Shown piece by piece: positions 18,124 through 27,892 of a stretch of DNA of 64,000 nt (its first letter is position 1; each line of letters opens with the position of its first letter). Below the pieces are notes generated by a model that had not been told where the DNA came from, did not search any database, and saw only the letters and a list, made by a program, of their open reading frames with translations. This DNA comes from Thalassococcus halodurans (lineage in GTDB: Bacteria > Pseudomonadota > Alphaproteobacteria > Rhodobacterales > Rhodobacteraceae): NCBI RefSeq assembly GCF_900108225.1, contig NZ_FNUZ01000002.1, positions 188,501 through 252,500 of the forward strand, given 5' to 3'. The translations under genes were made by a program, and so were the position numbers.

Positions 18124-19010
18124 GCCGCCTCCTTCCGCGTAGCCGAGATATGGCGCCAGTCGCCCATATTGGCGCGGAACCACGTACGTTGCCGTTTGGC
18201 GTATTGGCGGGTCTGGATAATGGATGCCTCGCGCGCGTCCTCAAGCGATATCTCGCCATTCACGTAGGCAATCACTTCCGCCGCGCCGATTGTCTTCGCC
18301 GACGGCAAATCGCGCGAGAACGTGGGCGCATTTGCCCGGGCTTCTTCCAGTGCGCCTTGTTCCAGCATCAGGTCAAAGCGTTGTTCGATCCGTGGTGTCA
18401 GCCATTCCTTGGGGGCGTCCAGACACAGCGCAGTGGTCTCCGCCAAAGGAAGGAGAGGGGGCTTGGTATTCTTTTGCCACTCGACCAGCGGTGTGCCGGT
18501 GGCTTGCAACACTTCCCACGCGCGCTGAACCCGCATCGGGTTTTGCGCGTCGATTTTCGAGCGTGTGGCATCATCCAGTTCGGCCAGCAATGCGTCCGAG
18601 CCTTCTTCGGCAATCCTACGCATGGCGGTTTCGCGGATATGGTCAGGCGTTTGCGGAATGTCAGCCAAGCCGACAGTCAAAGCTTTGAAGTACAGCCCTG
18701 TGCCCCCGACGATAATGGGCCGGATATCTTGCTGCAGCAGTTCCGTGACCTCGCGTAGCCAGTCGCCCACGGAATAAGCCTGATCGCCGGGGATATGGCC
18801 ATACAGCTTGTGGGGCGCGAGGGCTTCTTCCTCAGGCGCTGGGCGTGCAGTCAGGATGCGCCAGTTGGCATAGACCTGTAAGGCATCCGCATTGATCACA
18901 ACGCCGCCCTGCGCCTGCGCGATGCGTAACGCCAGTCCGGATTTGCCACTCGCTGTCGGCCCCGCGATCAGCACGGGTTTTGCCGGATCAATTGTGCTAA
19001 GATCTATCAC
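18120..19010 (-). CDS. miaA: tRNA dimethylallyltransferase
   Basis: This 296-residue enzyme transfers a dimethylallyl group from DMAPP to A37 of tRNAs reading UNN codons. The Walker A-type loop AGPTASGKSGLAL is at about residues 16-28, and NADALQVYANW replaces the usual DxxQvY block. RVQRAWEVLQATG is the conserved tRNA/DMAPP region near residue 175. Length is typical. It heads the miaA / araC / solute-binding operon and is divergent from pyrH across 136 bp. Confidence 0.93.
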   Translation of the reverse strand: MIDLSTIDPAKPVLIAGPTASGKSGLALRIAQAQGGVVINADALQVYANWRILTARPAPEEEALAPHKLYGHIPGDQAYSVGDWLREVTELLQQDIRPIIVGGTGLYFKALTVGLADIPQTPDHIRETAMRRIAEEGSDALLAELDDATRSKIDAQNPMRVQRAWEVLQATGTPLVEWQKNTKPPLLPLAETTALCLDAPKEWLTPRIEQRFDLMLEQGALEEARANAPTFSRDLPSAKTIGAAEVIAYVNGEISLEDAREASIIQTRQYAKRQRTWFRANMGDWRHISATRKEAA

Positions 19011-19146
19011 AGGGTCGGGCCTTTCAGCGGGGAAACCGCCAAGTTGCTGAACAAAGCTGCGAAACCTCCGTCGCGGCCATTGTCAGAAGCCGGAAATTCC
19101 GTCATGTACGCCATGATCCTAGACTGCCTATCCAATGGAGCGCAAC

Positions 19147-19875
19147 ATGGCCGACAGCGACAGCAAACAGACCACCTTTAAACGCGTCATGCTGAAGATT
19201 TCCGGTGAGGCGCTGATGGGGGACCAAGGGTACGGTTTGCATCCGCCAACGGTTGAGCGCATCGCCCGCGAAGTGAAATCGGTTCACGATATGGGCGTTG
19301 AAATCTGTATGGTGATCGGTGGGGGTAACATCTTCCGCGGTCTTCAGGGCTCGGCCCAAGGGATGGAGCGGACCACAGCCGACTATATGGGCATGCTCGC
19401 CACAGTGATGAACGCGCTGGCGATGCAGGCCGCGCTGGAAAGCCTTGGCGTCTTTACCCGCGTGATCAGCGCGATCCCGATGGATCAGGTGTGTGAACCC
19501 TACATCCGTCGCCGTGCCGTGCGTCACCTTGAAAAGGCCCGCGTCTGCATCTTTGCGGCCGGTACAGGTAACCCCTATTTCACAACCGACACTGCCGCGA
19601 CCCTGCGCGCCAACGAAATGGCCTGCGAGGCGATCTTCAAAGGCACCAAGGTTGACGGCGTCTATGACAAAGACCCGATGAAGCATGACGATGCCGTGCG
19701 CTATGACACGATCAGCTATGACGACTGTCTGGCCAAGCATCTGAAGGTCATGGATGCCTCAGCCATTGCGCTGGCACGGGATAACAGTTTGCCCATCATC
19801 GTCTTCAGCCTTGATGAACCCGGCGGGTTCAAGGGGATTTTGGCGGGTGAAGGCACCTATACAATCGTACGCTGA
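19147..19875 (+). CDS. pyrH: UMP kinase
   Basis: This 242-residue hexameric kinase phosphorylates UMP to UDP for nucleotide and UDP-sugar supply. The ATG at 19147 follows GGAG at good spacing; an upstream ATG at 19135 is less likely. Conserved blocks are [35 protein letters not shown] and [15 protein letters not shown]. It is the first gene of the envelope cluster and precedes frr by 51 bp. The usual rpsB-tsf partners are not upstream here. Confidence 0.95.
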   Translation: MADSDSKQTTFKRVMLKISGEALMGDQGYGLHPPTVERIAREVKSVHDMGVEICMVIGGGNIFRGLQGSAQGMERTTADYMGMLATVMNALAMQAALESLGVFTRVISAIPMDQVCEPYIRRRAVRHLEKARVCIFAAGTGNPYFTTDTAATLRANEMACEAIFKGTKVDGVYDKDPMKHDDAVRYDTISYDDCLAKHLKVMDASAIALARDNSLPIIVFSLDEPGGFKGILAGEGTYTIVR

Positions 19876-19926
19876 TACGGATAGAGTGCCCTGCAACGGG
19901 GCGATATCCGAGCATGAGGAAAGAAG

Positions 19927-20490
19927 ATGTCCGAAGATTTTGAACTGGATACAGACGATCTGAAACGCCGTATGGACGGCGCTATGGCAAACCTGCGCAC
20001 AGAATTCGCTTCGCTGCGGACGGGTCGCGGCTCTGCGTCTATGCTGGATCCGATCATGGTCGACGCTTACGGCACAATGACACCGATCAACCAGGTAGGC
20101 ACCGTGAACGTCCCCGAACCTCGTATGGTGACGGTCAACGTTTGGGACAAATCCATGGTTGGCAAGGTTGAAAAGGCCATTCGTGAAAGCGGCCTTGGCA
20201 TCAACCCGCAGCTGAACGGCACAATCATCATGTTGCCGATCCCCGAGTTGAACGAAGAACGCCGTCGCGAACTGGGCAAGGTTGCCGGTCAATATGCCGA
20301 ACACGCCCGCGTCTCGATCCGCAACGTGCGCCGTGACGGCATGGATCAGGTGAAAAAGGCCAAATCTGACGGTCTGTCCGAGGACGATCAGAAGTTCTGG
20401 GAATCCGAAGTGCAGGACCTGACCGACACCTACATCAAGAAGGTGGACGAAGCGCTGGACGCCAAACAAACAGAGATCATGCAAGTCTGA
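19927..20490 (+). CDS. frr: Ribosome recycling factor
   Basis: This 187-residue factor works with EF-G to split post-termination ribosomes. It has the typical start ([17 protein letters not shown]), the [19 protein letters not shown] block and [16 protein letters not shown] near residue 130. Length matches the family. A strong GAGGAAAGAAG ribosome binding site precedes the ATG. It follows pyrH as in most bacteria. Confidence 0.96.
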   Translation: MSEDFELDTDDLKRRMDGAMANLRTEFASLRTGRGSASMLDPIMVDAYGTMTPINQVGTVNVPEPRMVTVNVWDKSMVGKVEKAIRESGLGINPQLNGTIIMLPIPELNEERRRELGKVAGQYAEHARVSIRNVRRDGMDQVKKAKSDGLSEDDQKFWESEVQDLTDTYIKKVDEALDAKQTEIMQV

Positions 20491-20526
20491 GCATGATCCC
20501 TCGGCGGACCACAGAAAGGACCAGCC

Positions 20527-21252
20527 ATGGGTAAGCCTAATTCGGAAGCAGGCGCACCACGCCATGTGGCCATCATCATGGATGGCAATGGGCGCTGGGC
20601 GACGCTTCGGGGCCGCCCGCGGCTGTTCGGCCACCAAGAAGGGGCCCGCCGTGTTCGTGAAATCGTCGAAGCTTGTCCCGAGTGCGGGGTCGAGTATCTG
20701 ACGATCTTTGCCTTCTCGACCGAGAACTGGAAGCGTACCCAGACCGAAGTGGCCGGTCTGATGACGCTGTTCCGCCGCTACATCACCAAAGAAGCCCGCA
20801 ACCTTCGCGCTGAAAACGTACGCGTGCGGTTCATTGGTGACCGTCTGCGGTTGGATAAAAAACTGCGGTCCTTGATGGATGAGCTGGAAGAACTGACAGC
20901 CCATTGCACAGGTGTGAACCTGACCATCGCGTTGAACTACGGTGGCCGTGACGAAGTGGCCCGCGCGACCCAGCGTCTGGCTCAGGACGTGGCGGATGGC
21001 AAACTGTGCCCCTCTGACGTGAACGAAGAAACGCTGCCCCGTTATCTGGACACTTGCGTTCTTCCCGATCCCGATCTGGTGATCCGCACCTCGGGCGAAG
21101 CGCGCATTTCCAACTTCCTTCTATGGCAGTCGGCCTATTCGGAATACGAATTCATCGAAACCCTGTGGCCGGATTTCTCTGCCAAGGAGTTCGCAGAGCT
21201 GACAAGCAACTTCGGCACCCGTGAGCGCCGGTTTGGTGCGGTGCCTGCATGA
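20527..21252 (+). CDS. uppS: Undecaprenyl diphosphate synthase
   Basis: This 241-residue cis-prenyltransferase makes the C55 lipid carrier for peptidoglycan and polysaccharide export. It shows IIMDGNGRWA with the catalytic Asp, the AFSTENWKR block, and RTSGEARISNFLLWQSAYSE for diphosphate binding. The stop overlaps the cdsA start by 4 bp. It fits the isoprenoid theme of the cluster, with dxr two genes downstream. Confidence 0.95.
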   Translation: MGKPNSEAGAPRHVAIIMDGNGRWATLRGRPRLFGHQEGARRVREIVEACPECGVEYLTIFAFSTENWKRTQTEVAGLMTLFRRYITKEARNLRAENVRVRFIGDRLRLDKKLRSLMDELEELTAHCTGVNLTIALNYGGRDEVARATQRLAQDVADGKLCPSDVNEETLPRYLDTCVLPDPDLVIRTSGEARISNFLLWQSAYSEYEFIETLWPDFSAKEFAELTSNFGTRERRFGAVPA

Positions 21253-22040
21253 CCGAGCCCAGCAAGAAATGGAATGATCTGGGGCCGCGGTTTGTGTCGG
21301 CTGTTGTGATGATTGCCGTTGGCTTGCTGTCGGTCTGGATCGGTGGATATCTGTTTCATGTTTTGATCGCCGCTGTCTGTGGCATCATGGTTTGGGAACT
21401 GGTGTCGATGCTGGACAGCAACCGGAGCAAGTCGCCCTTGTTGCTGGGTGGTGTTGCCGCGGTCTGCACGCTTGCTGTTGTCGAAATTCCCAGTGCACTG
21501 GCAATGCCCTTGGTTCTTGCGCCTTCGATGTTGGGCCTTGGACGGATGGAAAAGGGTGGGGTGACCTACGCTGTCTTTGCAGCGCTGATCATTCTGGCAG
21601 GTTTCGGCATGGTCGAACTGCGTGATGATTTCGGCATGTTGTGGATGCTGTGGCTGGTTATGGTTGTCGTCGTCACCGATATTGCGGGCTACTTTGCGGG
21701 GCGTCTTATCGGCGGTCCGAAGTTCTGGCCCAAGGTCAGCCCCAAGAAAACATGGTCCGGCACAATTGCCGGATGGGGCGGCGCCGCCGTTGTAGGGGGC
21801 GTTTTCGCTATGCTGACGCAGGCCCATGTTGGCCTGATCGGCCTGTCTGTTGCTGTGTCCATGGCCAGCCAGTTGGGCGATATCGCAGAAAGCGCCATCA
21901 AACGTCGGGCAGGGGTGAAAGACAGTTCGAACCTGATCCCCGGACATGGCGGACTGTTCGACCGGTTTGATGGAATGCTGGGCGCGGCCCTGTTTATTCT
22001 GATCGCCGGTCAGATCGTGGGCTTCCCGCCGGGATCGTGA
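21249..22040 (+). CDS. cdsA: Phosphatidate cytidylyltransferase
   Basis: This 263-residue integral membrane enzyme makes CDP-diacylglycerol, the precursor of all major phospholipids. Multiple hydrophobic helices cover the first two thirds. The C-terminal family signature SQLGDIAESAIKRRAGVKD continues into LIPGHGGLFDRFDGM, with the metal-binding acidic residues. SPKKTWSGTIAG lies before it. It overlaps uppS by 4 bp. Confidence 0.94.
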   Translation: MTEPSKKWNDLGPRFVSAVVMIAVGLLSVWIGGYLFHVLIAAVCGIMVWELVSMLDSNRSKSPLLLGGVAAVCTLAVVEIPSALAMPLVLAPSMLGLGRMEKGGVTYAVFAALIILAGFGMVELRDDFGMLWMLWLVMVVVVTDIAGYFAGRLIGGPKFWPKVSPKKTWSGTIAGWGGAAVVGGVFAMLTQAHVGLIGLSVAVSMASQLGDIAESAIKRRAGVKDSSNLIPGHGGLFDRFDGMLGAALFILIAGQIVGFPPGS

Positions 22041-22053
22041 AAGAGGCTTTGCA

Positions 22054-23229
22054 ATGACGAATCCGCGCAAAGTGTCCATCTTTGGCGCCACGGGATCTAT
22101 CGGTCAGAACACCATCGATCTGATCCAGCGTGACCGCGAGGCCTATGATGTTGTGGCCCTGTCCGGAGGCCGGAATATCGCGCAGCTTGCGGGCGATGCG
22201 ATTGATCTGGGGGCAGAAGTCGCCGTCACGGCCTTTGACGACTGCCTGCCGGATTTGCAGGCCGCACTTGAAGGGACAGGAATTCAGGCCGCTGCAGGGC
22301 AGGCGGCCTTGATCGAGGCAGCTGATCGCCCTGCGGATTGGGTGATGTCGGCCATCGTTGGCGCGGCTGGTCTGGCACCGGGTCTAAAGGCGCTTGAAGG
22401 TGGCGCGACTTTGGCGCTGGCCAACAAGGAAAGTATGGTTTGTGCTGGCCCGTTGGTGATGGCGACTGCCAAGGCAAATGGTGGATCGGTCCTACCGGTG
22501 GATAGCGAACATTCCGCGGTGTTTCAGGCCCTGATTGGCGAGGATATCAGCGCAGTCGAGCGTGTGATTATCACAGCATCGGGCGGGGCATTCCGCGACT
22601 GGCCGCTTGAAAAGCTCGCGACGGCCACGCCGGAACAGGCCGCCACGCATCCCAATTGGGATATGGGGCAGCGCATTACAATCGACTCGGCCTCTATGTT
22701 TAATAAGGCGTTAGAGCTGATTGAAACTAAAGAGTTTTTCGACTTTTCGCCTAGTCAGATCGAAACCTTGGTCCATCCTGAATCGATGATCCATGCGTTG
22801 GTTGGCTTCAACGATGGTGCGCTTATGGCGCATGTGGGGCCGCCGGATATGCGCCATGCTATCGGCTTTGCACTGCATTACCCTGATCGCCGCATGTTGC
22901 CCGTGGAACGGCTTGATCTGGCGCAGATTGCCCAGCTGACCTTCCGACCCGCAGATGAAACCCGCTGGCCTGCGCTGCGCCTTGCGCGAGAAGTGATGGA
23001 AACCGGTGGTATGGCAGGCGCGATCTTTAATGCGGCCAAGGAACGCGCGCTGGACGCGTTCATCGATAAACGCATCGGATTTCTTGATATGGCGGTGGTT
23101 GTCGAGCGCGTTCTTGAACAGCTTTCGTCAACGACCGGCCATATTGATGCCGAGTTTACCCTTGATAACATCCTCGACTCTGACCATCTGGCACGTACAC
23201 GCGCCGATGAGATCATAGCAAAACTATAG
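22054..23229 (+). CDS. dxr: 1-deoxy-D-xylulose 5-phosphate reductoisomerase
   Basis: This 391-residue NADPH-dependent enzyme performs the second step of the MEP isoprenoid pathway. The NADPH loop FGATGSIGQNTIDL is at about residues 9-22. ALANKESMVCAG, PVDSEHSAVFQ and LVHPESMIHALV carry the substrate and metal-binding residues. Length is standard. It is followed 11 bp later by rseP. Confidence 0.95.
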   Translation: MTNPRKVSIFGATGSIGQNTIDLIQRDREAYDVVALSGGRNIAQLAGDAIDLGAEVAVTAFDDCLPDLQAALEGTGIQAAAGQAALIEAADRPADWVMSAIVGAAGLAPGLKALEGGATLALANKESMVCAGPLVMATAKANGGSVLPVDSEHSAVFQALIGEDISAVERVIITASGGAFRDWPLEKLATATPEQAATHPNWDMGQRITIDSASMFNKALELIETKEFFDFSPSQIETLVHPESMIHALVGFNDGALMAHVGPPDMRHAIGFALHYPDRRMLPVERLDLAQIAQLTFRPADETRWPALRLAREVMETGGMAGAIFNAAKERALDAFIDKRIGFLDMAVVVERVLEQLSSTTGHIDAEFTLDNILDSDHLARTRADEIIAKL

Positions 23230-23240
23230 GGACGTTTGGT

Positions 23241-24584
23241 TTGGATATTGTATCGCTGTTGCCCCAATTCGGTGGCTTCATTTACACGATTATCGCTTTT
23301 GTTGTGGCTCTTTCCGTGATCGTCGCGATCCATGAATACGGCCATTATATTGTAGGGCGCTGGTCGGGCATCCATGCAGACGTGTTTTCCCTTGGCTTTG
23401 GTCCCATCCTGTATTCGCGCGTCGACAAACACGGTACGCGCTGGCAGATCGCGGCATTCCCATTGGGTGGCTACGTCAAGTTCAAAGGCGATGCCAACGC
23501 TTCTGGCGGCAAAGATGAAGGCACCTACAGCACTTTGTCTGAACAGGAACGCCGCGCAACTATGAACGGCGCGCCGCTTTGGGCCCGTTCGGCGACTGTG
23601 GCGGCTGGGCCAGTGTTCAACTTTGCCCTGTCGATCATCGTCTTTACGCTGATTTTCATGTCGCGCGGCGTGGTGTCAGAACCGATCACCGTGGGCGAGT
23701 TGCGGCCTTTGCCGGATATGCAGGAACTGCAAGCCGGTGACGTGATCCTTGAAATCTCGGGCATGGAAACACCCAGTTTTGACGACGCTGAAGGTTTCGA
23801 TACGTTCCTGAACAACCTGCCGGAAGAGCCGACGCTTGACTATACGGTCGAGCGTGACGGTTCCGAACTGGTTGTCGAAGGCCCCTATATCTACCCTCCG
23901 CTGGTGACACAGGTGATCCCGCGCTCTGCTGCGAATGATGCAGGCATCGAGCCCGAAGATGTGATCCTGTCGATCAACGGCGATCCGATCTTTGCGTTTG
24001 AGCAATTGCGCGAGACCGTCGAAGGGTCCGAAGGCGCGCCGTTGGAACTGCAACTTTGGCGGGGTGGGGACATCGTGGATGTCACGCTTGAACCCCGTCG
24101 TACGGATGAACCGCAGGCGGACAACACTTTTAAAACCGTCTATCGCATCGGTATCGCGGGCGGCATGTTCTTTGATCCAGCGACCGAGTCGCAAAGCCCG
24201 CTGGACGCGCTCTCGAATGGAATATCCCAAACAGGCCGCATCATCACAGGATCGTTGTCCGGTCTCTGGCACATGATCACTGGTGCGATTTCGACCTGTA
24301 ACTTGTCCGGTCCCATCGGGATCGCGGAAACCTCGGGTGCAATGGCAAGCCAGGGCACACAAAGCTTTATCTGGTTCATTGCGGTTCTTTCGACGGCTGT
24401 TGGTCTTCTGAACCTGTTCCCGATCCCCGTTCTGGATGGGGGGCACCTTTGCTTCCATGCGTATGAAGCCGTAACCGGCAAACCGCCTAGTGACCGCGCA
24501 TTGCGCATTTTGATGTCGATTGGACTTTTCGTCGTGCTCAGCGTGATGGTGCTCGGGCTTACAAACGATCTGTTTTGCCCCTGA
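23241..24584 (+). CDS. rseP: RIP metalloprotease RseP (site-2 protease)
   Basis: This 447-residue intramembrane zinc protease begins at a TTG codon at 23241. The zinc-binding motif HEYGH is at residues 31-35 in the first helix, and LFPIPVLDGGHL near residue 400 gives the second active-site segment. At least one PDZ domain sits between (IPRSAANDAGIEPEDVILSINGDPI spans the carboxylate-binding part). Members cleave anti-sigma factors and signal peptides; no RpoE/RseA pair is seen here. It lies upstream of bamA in the usual order. Confidence 0.93.
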   Translation: MDIVSLLPQFGGFIYTIIAFVVALSVIVAIHEYGHYIVGRWSGIHADVFSLGFGPILYSRVDKHGTRWQIAAFPLGGYVKFKGDANASGGKDEGTYSTLSEQERRATMNGAPLWARSATVAAGPVFNFALSIIVFTLIFMSRGVVSEPITVGELRPLPDMQELQAGDVILEISGMETPSFDDAEGFDTFLNNLPEEPTLDYTVERDGSELVVEGPYIYPPLVTQVIPRSAANDAGIEPEDVILSINGDPIFAFEQLRETVEGSEGAPLELQLWRGGDIVDVTLEPRRTDEPQADNTFKTVYRIGIAGGMFFDPATESQSPLDALSNGISQTGRIITGSLSGLWHMITGAISTCNLSGPIGIAETSGAMASQGTQSFIWFIAVLSTAVGLLNLFPIPVLDGGHLCFHAYEAVTGKPPSDRALRILMSIGLFVVLSVMVLGLTNDLFCP

Positions 24585-24660
24585 TTTTGGGGCAAACGTC
24601 AAAATATCGCCTCAATCATTAGTTACCAAAGTCCTATCGAACGATAGGTATGGTGTTGAA

Positions 24661-24786
24661 ATGGAAGCGATTCACAGCGGTTACAAAGGCCTGAGCCTGA
24701 TTTGGAGCCTGAACTGGGACCGAATCCTGTATGTTGCGACAATTCTGCTCGCGCTGTCCTTTGGTGCATTCATCGGGTCGATGTGA
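24661..24786 (+). CDS. 41-residue single-pass membrane protein between rseP and bamA
   Basis: A short frame runs from the ATG at 24661 to a TGA at 24784. The protein starts MEAIHSGYKGLSLIWSLNWD and continues RILYVATILLALSFGAFIGSM, so a short polar, aromatic head precedes one hydrophobic helix ending in a small-residue motif. From memory, a similar short protein occurs elsewhere in this order, which supports a real gene. No strong ribosome binding site precedes it (GTGTTGAA). Its stop is 108 bp before bamA. Function is unknown; a role beside envelope biogenesis genes is only suggested by position. Confidence 0.6.
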   Translation: MEAIHSGYKGLSLIWSLNWDRILYVATILLALSFGAFIGSM

Positions 24787-24834
24787 CCGGATAGCGGCAA
24801 TTTTCCGCCCGAAAAATCCTAGGCATTCTGACTT

Positions 24835-24861
24835 TTGACAAGCCTGAACAATCCCGATACT
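24835..24861 (+). promoter_or_regulatory. Possible promoter upstream of bamA
   Basis: A perfect TTGACA hexamer lies at 24835-24840. The best -10 candidate is GATACT at 24856-24861 with a short 15-bp spacer, or TACTCA at 24858 with 17 bp but poorer match. It would give bamA a promoter separate from the upstream cluster, placed after the small membrane protein gene. Confidence 0.4.
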
Positions 24862-24894
24862 CACTTTCCAAGGGATGTTTGAAGGATTGGCGGG

Positions 24895-27243
24895 ATGTCC
24901 GATTATACGACTGCGCGACGTGTTGGAATTAAGCGTTTTAAACCGGGGCTGAAATCAGGGGTAGCTGCGCTTTCCCTTTGTATTCTAACAGGTTTTACGG
25001 CTTTGCCGACAACCGCAGCGGCCCAGACATACGTCTTTAACGACGTATCCATCGAAGGCAGCCAGCGGATCGAGGCGGGGACTGTCCTGTCTTACGCCGG
25101 AATCGCCCGAGGTCAGTCGATTTCGGCAGGTGAATTGAACGAAGCGTTCCAGCGCCTGCAGGCATCTGGCCTGTTCGAAAGCGTCGAGCTTGTTCCGCAA
25201 GGCAGCACTCTGGTCATCAAGGTCGTTGAATACCCGACGATCAACCTTGTCGCCATCGAGGGCAACAACCGGATCAAAGACGATGATCTGAAGCCGATCC
25301 TGAAATCCCAATCCCGTCGTGTCTTCAATCCGTCGCAAGCCGAAGAAGATGCCAACGCTATCGTTCAGGCCTACGTACAGCAGGGCCGTATCGCTGCACG
25401 CGTTCAGCCGCGTATCATCCGCCGCAGCGACAACCGCGTCGATCTGATCTTTGAGGTTTTCGAAGGTGGTGTCGCCGAAGTTGAGCGCATCTCCTTCGTT
25501 GGTAACCAGCAGTATTCGGACCGTCGTCTGCGCCGCGTTCTGGGAACAAAACAAGCCGGCCTTCTGCGCGCCTTTGTGACGCGCGATACCTTTATCGAAG
25601 ACCGCGTTCAGTTCGACCGTCAGCTGCTGCAGGATTTCTACGCTTCCCGTGGCTACGTTGATTTCCGCATCACGGGTGTAAACGCAGAACTCAGCCAGGA
25701 ACGTGACGGATATTTCGTGACGTTCAACGTGGAAGAAGGTCAGCAATTCCAGTTCGGTCAACTGACAGTAACGTCTGATCTGGATACAGTTGATCCGGAA
25801 GTATTCGAAGAAGCGATCGCAACACGTTCAGGCAAGACCTATAACCCTTCGGCGGTTGACCGCGACATCGCACGCCTTGAACGCAAAGCACTTCGCGAAG
25901 GTCTGGACTTTATCCGCGTTGAACCGCGTGTAACGCGCAATGACCGCGATCTGACGCTGGATGTTGAATACGTTTTGACACGTGGTCCGCGAATTTTTGT
26001 CGAGCGCATCGATATCGAAGGCAACACAACCACGCTTGATCGCGTCGTACGTCGTCAGTTCAACACTGTGGAAGGCGATCCCTTCAATCCGCGCGAAATC
26101 CGCGAAGCCGCAGAACGCATCCGCGCGCTTGGTTTCTTCGCGACTGCCGACGTCGAAGCCCGTGAAGGATCCACCCCTCAGCAGGTGATTGTTGACGTCG
26201 ATGTTGAAGAAGCGCCCACAGGCTCGATCAGTTTTGGTGGCGCATATTCGACGAACCAGGGTTTTGGTCTGGCACTGTCATTCTCCGAGCGGAATTTCCT
26301 TGGTCGTGGCCAGCGCCTGAACCTCGGCCTGAATACAACACAGAACAACCGTCAGTATTTCTTGAACTTCCTTGAACCTTCTTTGCTTGGCCGCGACTTG
26401 GCGTTCGGCTTGAATCTGAACTACAAAGAGACCGATCAGGACAACGCTCGCTACAACACGACAATCGGAAACTTCACGCCCACACTTGGCTTCCCGATTT
26501 CCGACAATGGCCGCCTTCAATTGCGCTACAGCTTCGGATCGACTGAGTTGACGGTTCCCGAGGATTCGACCGTCGGTCAGATCATCACGGCAGAAGCAAC
26601 CGAAGAACGTGTGCTTGATAGCTCTGTTGGCTACACCTTCAGCTATGACACACGCCGGAACGGGCTTGATCCCGACAATGGTTTCCTTGTGTCGTTCAGC
26701 CAGGATTTTGGTGGCTTGGGCGGGGACACGAAGTTTGTCAAAACCACTGCACGTGCTGTTGCACAGCGTCTGGCGTTCTCGGACGAAGTGACATTGCGCG
26801 CCACATTTGAAGCCGGTGCTTTGCACTATTCCCAAGGCCAAAGCCGAGTAACGGATCGATTTTTCTTGGGCTCTTCCAAACTGCGTGGTTTTGAAACCGG
26901 TGGTGTCGGTCCGCGCGAATACAACGAAGCGAACGATGTGAACGATGCGCTTGGTGGTAACTACTATGCGGTTGCATCGCTTGAGGCGGAGTTCCCTCTG
27001 GGCCTTCCGGAAGAATATGGCGTGTCCGGCGGTATCTTCTATGACGTTGGCAACCTCTGGGGCTTGGATGAAACAAACGGTGACGTTCTCTACGATGAGG
27101 GCTCGTACCGCCATGTCGTCGGTGTGTCGCTGTTCTGGACGACACCGCTCGGCCCGCTGCGTTTCAACTTCTCCGAAGCTTTGAAGAAAGAAGAGTTTGA
27201 CCGCGATCAGGCCTTCGAACTGACGGTATCGACCAGCTTCTAA
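24895..27243 (+). CDS. bamA: Outer membrane protein assembly factor BamA
   Basis: This 782-residue Omp85 protein inserts beta-barrel proteins in the outer membrane. A signal peptide with a long polar lead ends near residue 43 (AAAQTYVFNDV). Five POTRA domains follow to about residue 430, for example VSIEGSQRIEAGTV and ISFVGNQQYSDRRLRRV. The C-terminal half is a 16-strand barrel with the conserved loop-6 segment SSKLRGFETGGVGPRE and a terminal Phe (LTVSTSF). The stop overlaps the next start by one base. Neighbouring rseP and skp-like genes match the usual order. Confidence 0.96.
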   Translation: MSDYTTARRVGIKRFKPGLKSGVAALSLCILTGFTALPTTAAAQTYVFNDVSIEGSQRIEAGTVLSYAGIARGQSISAGELNEAFQRLQASGLFESVELVPQGSTLVIKVVEYPTINLVAIEGNNRIKDDDLKPILKSQSRRVFNPSQAEEDANAIVQAYVQQGRIAARVQPRIIRRSDNRVDLIFEVFEGGVAEVERISFVGNQQYSDRRLRRVLGTKQAGLLRAFVTRDTFIEDRVQFDRQLLQDFYASRGYVDFRITGVNAELSQERDGYFVTFNVEEGQQFQFGQLTVTSDLDTVDPEVFEEAIATRSGKTYNPSAVDRDIARLERKALREGLDFIRVEPRVTRNDRDLTLDVEYVLTRGPRIFVERIDIEGNTTTLDRVVRRQFNTVEGDPFNPREIREAAERIRALGFFATADVEAREGSTPQQVIVDVDVEEAPTGSISFGGAYSTNQGFGLALSFSERNFLGRGQRLNLGLNTTQNNRQYFLNFLEPSLLGRDLAFGLNLNYKETDQDNARYNTTIGNFTPTLGFPISDNGRLQLRYSFGSTELTVPEDSTVGQIITAEATEERVLDSSVGYTFSYDTRRNGLDPDNGFLVSFSQDFGGLGGDTKFVKTTARAVAQRLAFSDEVTLRATFEAGALHYSQGQSRVTDRFFLGSSKLRGFETGGVGPREYNEANDVNDALGGNYYAVASLEAEFPLGLPEEYGVSGGIFYDVGNLWGLDETNGDVLYDEGSYRHVVGVSLFWTTPLGPLRFNFSEALKKEEFDRDQAFELTVSTSF

Positions 27244-27824
27244 TGATTGGATTTCGGCAACTTGCGGCATCTGTCCTGGTGTCCGTGGCAACGGCGGGGT
27301 CCCCTGTCGTTGCTCAAGTGCTGGATCAGGGGACAGTTGCGTTACCTCGTAGCGTTATCCTGACTTTGGAATCGGACAGGATGTTCGAGGAAAGCGATTA
27401 CGGCATCCGTATCGCGTCTGAAATCGAAGCCGAAGGTATCGAGCTTGCTGCCGAAAACCGGAAGATTGAAGCCGAACTTATCGCAGAAGAAAGCAAACTG
27501 ACCGAATTGCGCGCCACGACTGATCCGGCCGAATTCACCAAGCTTGCCGAAGCCTTTGATGAAAAGGTCCAGAAATTACGTCAGCAGCAGAATGCAAAGG
27601 CAAGGGCGCTCGGCGCTAAGTCGGAAGAAACCCGTCAGACTTTTCTACAGGTCGCACAACCGGTTTTGCTGCAGATCATGCAGCAGGCCAATGCCGCGAT
27701 TATCGTTGAGCGTCGGAGCACCATTATTTCGTTGGATGCCGTCGATATCACTGACGTAGCGATTGACAGGATCAACGAAACACTTGGCGATGGTTCGGAT
27801 ATTCCCGATAAACCCGCCGAGTAG
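27243..27824 (+). CDS. OmpH/Skp-family periplasmic chaperone
   Basis: This 193-residue protein has a signal peptide (about residues 1-24) and a long charged helical region with coiled-coil character from residues 50-135 ([20 protein letters not shown]). Skp-type proteins hold unfolded outer-membrane proteins for BamA, and the one-base overlap with bamA (TAATG) fits that role. Sequence similarity in this family is low, so the assignment rests on architecture and position. Confidence 0.85.
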   Translation: MIGFRQLAASVLVSVATAGSPVVAQVLDQGTVALPRSVILTLESDRMFEESDYGIRIASEIEAEGIELAAENRKIEAELIAEESKLTELRATTDPAEFTKLAEAFDEKVQKLRQQQNAKARALGAKSEETRQTFLQVAQPVLLQIMQQANAAIIVERRSTIISLDAVDITDVAIDRINETLGDGSDIPDKPAE

Positions 27825-27892
27825 GGCCTGCGACTTGCCCAGAGGGCGCGACGTTGCTAGGCAGTTTGCCAAAGAACACCAAAGGACCGTCC

